Assembly (NCBI GenBank): GCA_003451635.1
Contig: DMAT01000399.1
Location: 1-18,231, forward strand
Direction: 5' to 3'
Origin: Syntrophus sp. (in: bacteria)
Lineage (GTDB): Bacteria > Desulfobacterota > Syntrophia > Syntrophales > UBA8958
DNA: 18,231 nt
The notes beneath the pieces are model-generated. The model searched no databases and was not told the DNA's origin. It saw only the letters and a program-made list of their open reading frames with translations. Positions 12,479-18,231 of this stretch are shown here, piece by piece. Position numbers and translations under genes: made by a program. Every line of letters starts with the position of its first letter. The stretch's first letter is position 1.

Positions 12479-12975
12479 ATTTTTACGTTTTCGTTCCCTG
12501 GTTTCTCCTGATGCTCGTTGTCTTTCAGCACGCTGTTTTAGGGACGATTTTTTTTCACTCGCTTGCCGTCGAGATCTCCCTCGTCATGGTCATCTATGCG
12601 GGCTTGCGTATGGCTGTCCTCAGGGGAAGCATCCTGTCGCTGATTCTCGGTTTGATGATGGATTCCATAACCGGCGTCTGCTCTGGCTTCTACGCCCTCA
12701 TCTATACCTCTATTTTCCTCATGGTCTATCTCGTATCATTGCATGTATATGCGAAAAGCACCCCCTTTGTTGTCCTCTTCACGTTGTGTTGTGGTTTTAT
12801 CGAGGGGATATGGTTACTGGTTTTGAACCAGATAATCTACGGAACAAATATCTTTTCCGACCTGGCATTGTATTTTGTACCCCAGTTGGTTATCGTAAGC
12901 TTGATAAGCCCTTTTCTCTTTAAGTTTTTCCACCGGATAGGTTGGCTCCATGATGGGTATGTTCGGTCGAATTAA
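12475..12975 (+). CDS. mreD: Rod shape-determining protein MreD
   Basis: The 166-residue protein is almost wholly hydrophobic, with five or so membrane spans, and holds LILGLMMDSITGVCSGFYALIYT, the family's most recognisable stretch, at about residues 57-79. MreD works in the inner membrane with MreC and the PBP2-RodA synthase. Gene order supports the call as much as sequence, since MreD is poorly conserved. It overlaps mreC by four bases (ATGA) and mrdA by 26 bases, so the three are translationally linked. Confidence 0.92.
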   Translation: MNFYVFVPWFLLMLVVFQHAVLGTIFFHSLAVEISLVMVIYAGLRMAVLRGSILSLILGLMMDSITGVCSGFYALIYTSIFLMVYLVSLHVYAKSTPFVVLFTLCCGFIEGIWLLVLNQIIYGTNIFSDLALYFVPQLVIVSLISPFLFKFFHRIGWLHDGYVRSN

Positions 12976-14845
12976 CGGCCATGATACGGCGGATTTCCGG
13001 AAACGTTTTCAGCGTCTTTTTGTCATTGTTCTGATCGCCATCGCCATTCTGACCCTCAGGTTGGCCTATCTCCAGGTGCTCAAGGGTGATGAATACAAAT
13101 TGCGCTCGGAAAACAACTCTGTACGCCTGAGAAAGATAGCACCCCTGCGGGGATTGATTATGGACACCAACCGGCAGGTCATCGTGGGTAATCAGGCGGC
13201 CTTCGATCTGGTCTATGTGCCGAGCCGTGTCGTTGATATACAGCGCATCATGGAGCAAGTGGAGGCCTTTTATGAAAAAAGAGGGCTATCACTGAACAAT
13301 GATTCCCAGCTTACGGGGAAAACCAGGCCTTTTATTCCGGTCAGGCTCGAAAAGAACATTACCATGGCGAAATTGGCTTATGTGGAAACCCATGCCCTCG
13401 ATCTGCCGGGCGTTGTTGTGGAAGTGGCGCCGGTGAGGAAGTATTCTGGGGGGGAGATGATGTCTCATGTCATCGGATATACAGGAGAAATAAGCAAGGA
13501 GGAACTGGAAAAACGTGATGACGATGAGATGGGTCCGGGAGACATTATCGGGAAATCAGGAATAGAGAAGTTTCTCAATGAATATCTTGCCGGTAAAAGT
13601 GGCGCTGAACAGGTGGAAGTCAATGTTACGGGCAAGGTGGTTAAGGCCCTGGGTCACATTGCCCCCCTTTCAGGACACAATGTTGTCCTGACGATTGATT
13701 TTGATCTTCAGAAGGCGGCTTGGGAGGCCCTGGAGGGCAAACGCGGAAGCGCGGTTGTCATGGACCCCCGGGACGGATCCATCCTGGCCCTCGTCAGCAC
13801 CCCCTCTTTTGACCCCAACCTTTTTAACTCCGGAATCTCCAAGCGGGATTGGGATAGACTCTCGAAAGATCCCCTGTATCCCATGGAAAACAGGGCCGTA
13901 TCTGGTCAGTATCCCCCCGGATCGACGTATAAAGTGGTGGTCGCGGCGGCGGCCCTTGCCGAAGGTCTGATTACTCCGGACACGCGGTTCTTCTGCAACG
14001 GATCTTTTGAACTGGGGAATAGGTCCTTTCGCTGCTGGCAGCGGCATGGCCACGGCTGGGTGGATCTCCACCGGGCCCTGGTGGAGTCCTGCGACGTCTA
14101 TTTTTATAATATCGGGAAAATGCTGGGCGTGGACAAATTGGCCGAATACGCCCGGAGTTTCGGGTTCGGAGAGCTCAGCGGCATAGATTTGCCAAGGGAA
14201 AAACCGGGGCTGGTTCCCTCCAAGGCATGGAAACTGGCGAAACGCAAAGAACCTTGGCAGTTGGGGGAGACCATCTCCGTTTCTATTGGACAGGGCTACA
14301 ATCTGGTAACCCCCGTTCAGCTCGCCAACGCCTTTAGCGCCTTGGCCAATGGCGGCGCCCTCTGGCGCCCCCGAATCGTCAAGCAGATCGAGGCGGCAGA
14401 CGGCAGAATTGTCAAAGTGTTCCCGCCGGAAAAGAAAAGTGTCCTTCCCGTTTCTCCGGAACATATTGAAATGATAAGACAGGGCCTCTGGGGGGTGGTA
14501 AATGAAAAAGGGGGCACCGGAAGCGCCCTGCGCAGACCCGAGGCCGATGTGGCGGGAAAGACGGGGACTTCCCAGGTAGTGGGATTGCCTCAAGGTGAAG
14601 CGGCGCGGAGGGCGAAGATTCTCTCCGGGCGTTTCAAGGATCATGCCCTTTTTGCCTGTTTTGCTCCTTACAAGCACCCGGAAATTGCCGTTGCCGTGAT
14701 CGTCGAGCACGCCGGCGGCGGCGGCGCTGTTGCCGCCCCGGTGGCAAGAAGCATTGTCGATGCCTACTTCCATCTCAAAGCAAGTCGGGCGGCGCCGAAG
14801 GCGCCCGTTGCGCAAAATGTCGTCGTTGAGGGAGGAGGGCAATGA
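12950..14845 (+). CDS. mrdA: Penicillin-binding protein 2 (peptidoglycan transpeptidase)
   Basis: PBP2 cross-links new peptidoglycan along the cell side wall together with the glycosyltransferase RodA. The 631-residue protein has one membrane anchor (about 22-42), a PBP dimerisation region with RLRKIAPLRGLIMDTNRQV, and a transpeptidase domain. The three catalytic motifs are all present: STYK (nucleophile Ser325), SCD at 380-382 and KTG at 537-539 (AGKTGTSQ). GQGYNLVTPVQLANAFSALANGG is a strong class B PBP motif. ATG 12950, 12953 and 12959 are all in frame inside the end of mreD; the first is used. The stop overlaps rodA (ATGA). An Ala/Gly/Pro-rich tail ends the protein. Confidence 0.97.
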   Translation: MMGMFGRINGHDTADFRKRFQRLFVIVLIAIAILTLRLAYLQVLKGDEYKLRSENNSVRLRKIAPLRGLIMDTNRQVIVGNQAAFDLVYVPSRVVDIQRIMEQVEAFYEKRGLSLNNDSQLTGKTRPFIPVRLEKNITMAKLAYVETHALDLPGVVVEVAPVRKYSGGEMMSHVIGYTGEISKEELEKRDDDEMGPGDIIGKSGIEKFLNEYLAGKSGAEQVEVNVTGKVVKALGHIAPLSGHNVVLTIDFDLQKAAWEALEGKRGSAVVMDPRDGSILALVSTPSFDPNLFNSGISKRDWDRLSKDPLYPMENRAVSGQYPPGSTYKVVVAAAALAEGLITPDTRFFCNGSFELGNRSFRCWQRHGHGWVDLHRALVESCDVYFYNIGKMLGVDKLAEYARSFGFGELSGIDLPREKPGLVPSKAWKLAKRKEPWQLGETISVSIGQGYNLVTPVQLANAFSALANGGALWRPRIVKQIEAADGRIVKVFPPEKKSVLPVSPEHIEMIRQGLWGVVNEKGGTGSALRRPEADVAGKTGTSQVVGLPQGEAARRAKILSGRFKDHALFACFAPYKHPEIAVAVIVEHAGGGGAVAAPVARSIVDAYFHLKASRAAPKAPVAQNVVVEGGGQ

Positions 14846-15948
14846 AATTTGACAGGCAGTTGCTGATTAATTTTGACTGGCCCCTCCTGGGCATTGTTCT
14901 GACAATATGCCTCATCGGGGTAATGAACATATACAGTACCGGGTTCAGTCTCACCACGGCGAAGGCCCCCCTTTATCTGAAGCAGATCCAGTGGATAATA
15001 TTGGGGCTGCTCTTGATGCTGATCACCCTTTCCATTGATCACCGGATTCTTGTTCAATACGCTTATATTATTCACGGCGTTGCTATCGTGACGCTAATCT
15101 TTGTGACTTTCTATGGATATACGAGCCACGGCTCCCAGCGCTGGCTTGCCTTTGGAGGGTTCTCCTTTCAGCCCTCGGAATTGATCAAGTTGACCCTGAT
15201 CCTTTCCCTGGCAAGATATTTCAGCGATCACGGAACCCAAGGCCGCTACAGTATCAAAGATCTCTTGACGCCCTTTTTCATTCTTCTGGTTCCCTTTGTA
15301 TTCGTTGTCCGCCAGCCCGACCTGGGAACAGCCTTGATGCTGCTGATTATTTTTATCTCCATGATCCTTTTCGTGGGGATCAGGATCAGGGATCTGCTCA
15401 TTGCCGGATCCTCAGGGCTGTTCCTGGCGCCTCTGGCCTGGTTTTTTTTCAAGGATTACCAGAAAGAGCGGATACTGACGTTTTTCGATCCGGAGCGGGA
15501 TCCCCTCGGTTCCGGATATCATATCATTCAGTCGATGATCGCCATCGGCTCCGGGGGATTTCTTGGGAAGGGCTTTTTGAAGGGGACCCAGACACAGTTG
15601 AAATTCCTTCCGGAGCAGCAAACGGATTTCGTCTTTTCCGTTTTTGCCGAGGAATGGGGCTTTATCGGGGGTGTTGTCTTGATGATCCTTTTTCTTTCCC
15701 TGATCCTGTGGGGGTTTAAAATTGCCCAGTATTCAAGAGACTTGTCGGGAACCCTCATTGCGTACGGGATTACCATCATGATTTTTTGGGGAGTCTTTAT
15801 CAATATCGGCATGGTCCTTGGAATCCTTCCCGTCGTAGGCATACCATTGCCATTTTTAAGCTACGGCGGTTCATCCATGGTGGTGTTGATGATGGGCATC
15901 GGCCTGCTGATCAATATCAGCATGAGGCGATTTGTCATGCAGCCGTAA
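14842..15948 (+). CDS. rodA: Peptidoglycan glycosyltransferase RodA (SEDS family)
   Basis: RodA polymerises lipid II into glycan strands during elongation, with PBP2. The 368-residue protein has about ten membrane segments and the SEDS hallmarks: GSQRWLAFGGFSFQPSELIKL, RQPDLGTALMLL, the extracellular loop FLPEQQTDFVFSVFAEEWGFIGG (with the conserved Asp), and GIPLPFLSYGGSSM near the C-terminus. The start is ATG 14842, overlapping the mrdA stop by four bases and preceded by GGGAGGAGGGC. It is the last gene of the elongasome operon. Confidence 0.97.
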   Translation: MKFDRQLLINFDWPLLGIVLTICLIGVMNIYSTGFSLTTAKAPLYLKQIQWIILGLLLMLITLSIDHRILVQYAYIIHGVAIVTLIFVTFYGYTSHGSQRWLAFGGFSFQPSELIKLTLILSLARYFSDHGTQGRYSIKDLLTPFFILLVPFVFVVRQPDLGTALMLLIIFISMILFVGIRIRDLLIAGSSGLFLAPLAWFFFKDYQKERILTFFDPERDPLGSGYHIIQSMIAIGSGGFLGKGFLKGTQTQLKFLPEQQTDFVFSVFAEEWGFIGGVVLMILFLSLILWGFKIAQYSRDLSGTLIAYGITIMIFWGVFINIGMVLGILPVVGIPLPFLSYGGSSMVVLMMGIGLLINISMRRFVMQP

Positions 15949-15977
15949 TGTCTGCTGAGCATTTTACCAAAAAATGC

Positions 15978-16007
15978 TTGACAAGCGGGATGAGTTATGA
16001 TTAGTAG
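15978..16007 (+). promoter_or_regulatory. Probable promoter ahead of the ATP synthase operon
   Basis: TTGACA (15978-15983) is a perfect -35, preceded by AATGC. At 17-18 bases the -10 would be TTAGTA or TAGTAG (16001-16007), both weak; a better TATGAT (15996-16001) is only 12 bases away. It lies 30 bases after the rodA stop. Transcription would begin near 16014. Confidence 0.45.
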
Positions 16008-16111
16008 TCCGCGCTTTTGGCAATGGAGGTTCAGGTTTTGTATTTCTACTCACATAACCGTTGTTTTGATGTAAGGGAACTGGTTGTAAATACTATATAT
16101 TGACGGACGAG

Positions 16112-16150
16112 CCGGGTGGACGAGGGACCCTCTTCACTCGGTTTTTTTTT
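16112..16150 (+). terminator. Strong intrinsic terminator just before the atp genes
   Basis: CCGGGTGGA (16112-16120) pairs fully with TTCACTCGG (16133-16141) using two G-U pairs. One bulged C lies between this and an inner GAGG/CCTC stem with loop GAC, and nine T residues follow (16142-16150). It would end rodA read-through and any transcript from the TTGACA promoter at 15978. Because it is only 30 bases before the atp start codon, it may act as an attenuator. Confidence 0.88.
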
Positions 16151-16180
16151 GAAAAGTAATGATAAGCGAGAGGTACAAAA

Positions 16181-16609
16181 GTGGTTGATATTAATCTTAC
16201 TTTGTTTGTGCAGATGGCCAATTTCCTTGTGCTCATCGTGATCTTGAACTACCTGCTCTATAAACCGATTCTTGCCATCCTCGATAGGAGAAAGAAGCGC
16301 CTCGATGAATCCGAGGGAGAAATCAAGCGCCTCAATGAAACCGTCGAGCAGAAGGCGGCGGAGTATGAAGAAAAGCTCCGCTTGGCCAAGCAGGATGCCT
16401 TGGGAAAGAAAAATGAGATCCTCAAGGAAGCAGCGGATAGTGCCAAGGCAATAATCGACGAGCGGCGGAGCAAGATTCCGGCGATGCTGGCGGAGTTTCA
16501 GGGGAAGGTAGGGCAGGAAGTGGATGCCGCAAGGCGTATCCTGAAGGATCAGTCCCAGAAAATATCGGCGGAGATCGCTGAAAAGGTGTTGGGAAGGAGT
16601 CTCCAATGA
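16181..16609 (+). CDS. ATP synthase Fo subunit b' (first b-type gene)
   Basis: This is one of two b-type subunits that form the peripheral stalk holding F1 against Fo rotation. The 142-residue protein has one N-terminal membrane segment (about 5-28: LTLFVQMANFLVLIVILNYLLY). PILAILDRRKKRLDE then leads into a long, charged, helical coiled coil. It has no signal peptide and is shorter than the second b gene, as usual for b'. The start is GTG 16181 with GAGAGG upstream. The stop overlaps the next gene by four bases (ATGA). Confidence 0.93.
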   Translation: MVDINLTLFVQMANFLVLIVILNYLLYKPILAILDRRKKRLDESEGEIKRLNETVEQKAAEYEEKLRLAKQDALGKKNEILKEAADSAKAIIDERRSKIPAMLAEFQGKVGQEVDAARRILKDQSQKISAEIAEKVLGRSLQ

Positions 16610-17214
16610 AAGATAGTAAACGGCTTCAACTGGTAAAATCAATTCTCCTTGCCTCCTCAATGGTCCTGCTGACTGGTGTGGCGGTCTATGCGTCTGGCGG
16701 TGGTGATGGTCATGCCAGCCCGGAAGAGCAGAAGAAGACACTCATTGACTTTGGCTACCGGGTGCTGAACTTTGCCATTCTCGCCGGATTCCTCTGGTGG
16801 ATGTCGGCCAAGAAGGTAAAGGAGTTTTTTGTCGGTCGGCGTGCGGACATCAAGACCTCTCTGGATCAGGCGCTGGTGGCGAAGGAAGATGCGGAGAAGA
16901 AATTCAAGGAATACGCCGCTAAACTGGAAAAGGCCACAGAAGAGATTGATGGTATTGCCGAGATGATCAAGGTCCAGGGAATGGCGGAAAAAGAGAAGCT
17001 GATTGAGGAGGCCAGGAAGGCTGCCGTCAAGATCGAAGAAGATACGAAGGCCCGGATGGAGCAGGAATTCAGCAACGCCAGAAACCAGTTACGGGCCGAG
17101 GCGGCGCAGCTCTCGGTGCAGATGGCTGAGGAACTCCTGAGAAGAAATATTACGATTACGGATCATGAACACATGGTCAAAGACTACTTAGATAAGGTGG
17201 TGATAAAACATTGA
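16606..17214 (+). CDS. atpF: ATP synthase Fo subunit b
   Basis: The second b-type subunit pairs with b' in the stator stalk. The 202-residue protein is longer at its N-terminus. A hydrophobic stretch at about residues 11-30 (LLASSMVLLTGVAVYAS) looks like a signal or extra membrane segment. The true membrane segment follows, with FGYRVLNFAILAGFLWWMSAKKVKEFF (about 49-75). The rest is a long charged coiled coil ending with ELLRRNIT and a short tail. The extra N-terminal stretch is common in Deltaproteobacterial b subunits. It is coupled to the gene before it by ATGA and to atpH by TTGA. Confidence 0.93.
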   Translation: MKDSKRLQLVKSILLASSMVLLTGVAVYASGGGDGHASPEEQKKTLIDFGYRVLNFAILAGFLWWMSAKKVKEFFVGRRADIKTSLDQALVAKEDAEKKFKEYAAKLEKATEEIDGIAEMIKVQGMAEKEKLIEEARKAAVKIEEDTKARMEQEFSNARNQLRAEAAQLSVQMAEELLRRNITITDHEHMVKDYLDKVVIKH

Positions 17215-17756
17215 TCGGAAGCACGATTGCGAAACGATACGCCCGCGCGTTTTATGAAATTGCGGCCGAGGAAAGCCAGCTTGAGAAGTATTTCAAAGAG
17301 TTGAACAGCTTTTCCGCCATTATCAATGACAATAAGGACCTCAAGGACTTTCTGGCCAATCCGGTTTTTGATCAGAACGAAAAGAAGTCCGTCGTCGAAA
17401 GCATCCTGGAGAAAACGGATATTTCCGGGATAACTGCAAATTTTTTGAAGCTCCTTACGGATAAACAAAGAATCGTCGTTCTTTCCGACATTGTCGATTG
17501 TTACCGGGAGTTAATGGACGAAGCCTTGAAAACGGTTCGGGCCAGTGTAAAAACGGCTTTCCCGCTATCGACCGAGTTGATCCAGAAGCTGCAGCAGGGT
17601 CTTGAAACCCAAACCCAAAAAAAGGTCGAAATGACCGTTATCGAAGAACCCTCTCTACTTGGCGGTGTCGTCGTCAGGGTGGGGGACACCGTATATGACA
17701 ACAGTATTAGAACCCAACTGAACAATATAAAGAATCTCTTAGGGGAGGAGATGTAG
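17211..17756 (+). CDS. atpH: ATP synthase F1 subunit delta
   Basis: Delta sits on top of the F1 head and ties it to the b stalk. The 181-residue protein has the normal length and opens IAKRYARAFYEIA. Further on come FLANPVFDQNEKKSVVESIL and FLKLLTDKQRIVVLSDIVDCYREL, and near the end the conserved PSLLGGVVVRVGDTVYDNSIRTQLN. The start is TTG 17211, overlapping the atpF stop (TTGA), with AAGGTGGTG just upstream. The stop is four bases before atpA. Confidence 0.96.
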   Translation: MIGSTIAKRYARAFYEIAAEESQLEKYFKELNSFSAIINDNKDLKDFLANPVFDQNEKKSVVESILEKTDISGITANFLKLLTDKQRIVVLSDIVDCYRELMDEALKTVRASVKTAFPLSTELIQKLQQGLETQTQKKVEMTVIEEPSLLGGVVVRVGDTVYDNSIRTQLNNIKNLLGEEM

Positions 17757-17760
17757 CGCA

Positions 17761-18231
17761 TGGATACAATCAGGGCAGAAGAAATAAGTCAAATCATATC
17801 CAAACAGATCAAAGACTACGAGAAGAAGCTGGACATCAGCGAAACCGGTACGGTACTTTCCGTCGGTGACGGTATTGCCAGAATTTACGGCGTCCAGAAC
17901 GCCATGGCCATGGAACTGCTGGAGTTTCCGGGCGGTATTCTCGGCATGGTTCTCAACCTGGAAAGAGACAACGTCGGCGTCGCCGTTCTCGGCGAAGTAA
18001 CCCACATAAAAGAGGGCGACATTGTCAAAAGAACGGGTCGGATTGCCCAGGTGCCGGTTGGCGAGGCCGTCTTGGGACGGGTCATCGACGGGACAGGATC
18101 TCCTATCGATGGAAAAGGACCCATTGAGACGACTGAGTTCCGCAGAATCGAGATGGTCGCCCCCGGTGTTATTCAGCGACAGGCGGTCAATCAGCCCATG
18201 TACACAGGCCTGAAGGCCATCGACGCCATGA
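17761..18231 (+). CDS. atpA: ATP synthase F1 subunit alpha, 3'-truncated by the window edge
   Basis: Alpha forms the hexameric head of F1 with beta and carries non-catalytic nucleotide sites. The first 157 residues are visible. The N-terminal helix begins MDTIRAEEISQIISKQIKDY, then comes the beta-barrel domain with GTVLSVGDGIARIYG and VGVAVLGE. The start of the nucleotide domain follows: VPVGEAVLGRVIDGTGSPIDGKGPI and ending GLKAIDAM, just before the expected P loop. AGGGGAGGAG, inside the end of atpH, is the ribosome site. The gene runs off the right edge, so gamma, beta and epsilon should follow. Confidence 0.98.

Noticed and set aside
13670..14842. 390-codon minus-strand frame opposite mrdA
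   Set aside because: It is the antisense shadow of the transpeptidase domain of PBP2. The plus strand carries all catalytic motifs; the minus frame shows no recognisable domain.
1..18231. CRISPR array or tandem repeat block
   Set aside because: No regularly spaced direct repeats were seen on reading through the window.

Overview
The window looks like a Deltaproteobacterial chromosome, most like the Syntrophus/Smithella group (Syntrophales). This is inferred from the gene families, not from a database search. Three things suggest it: a split b'/b pair of ATP synthase stator genes placed before atpH and atpA, a mreB-mreC-mreD-mrdA-rodA cell-shape operon, and a PflX-type radical SAM gene next to a patatin-like gene. 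Most genes are moderately GC-rich, but about 640-3100 is visibly AT-rich and reads as acquired DNA.

Region 1 (1 to about 4020) is an accessory zone. It opens with the 3' part of a tyrosine recombinase gene. A terminator and possible leader peptide follow, then an unknown membrane protein gene (847-1683). A tRNA-Gln-like 3' remnant (about 1850-1909) may be the right attachment end of an integrated element. Next comes a membrane protein gene on the minus strand (2158-3015) bracketed by an 18-bp imperfect inverted repeat, then a 46-residue small protein, a probable DUF2188-like pseudogene carrying three in-frame TGA codons, and an HTH antitoxin gene. The toxin gene of that antitoxin survives only as a C-terminal stub against the end of pflX.

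Region 2 (4022-8660) is backbone metabolism. A PflX-like radical SAM gene and a patatin-like gene form a tight minus-strand pair. Diverging from them are proA, nadD and a DUF2845 lipoprotein-like or periplasmic gene. proA has a good sigma70-type promoter and a leader that can fold. The plus-strand genes converge on a ppiD-like gene, and a 120-nt palindromic element with a perfect 18-bp outer stem sits between them.

Region 3 (8662-15948) covers the envelope. A membrane-anchored PpiD/SurA-type chaperone, apparently lacking its parvulin domain, faces away from the mreB-mreC-mreD-mrdA-rodA elongasome operon. Most genes in that operon overlap by a few bases. The exception is mreB-mreC, where a hairpin and a 38-codon ORF fill the gap and the ORF overlaps the mreC TTG start.

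Region 4 (15949-18231) is the start of an F1Fo ATP synthase operon: b', b, delta and the first 157 codons of alpha. It is preceded by a TTGACA-type promoter, a leader of about 100 nt and a strong intrinsic terminator. No CRISPR array, complete tRNA, rRNA gene or complete insertion sequence was seen.
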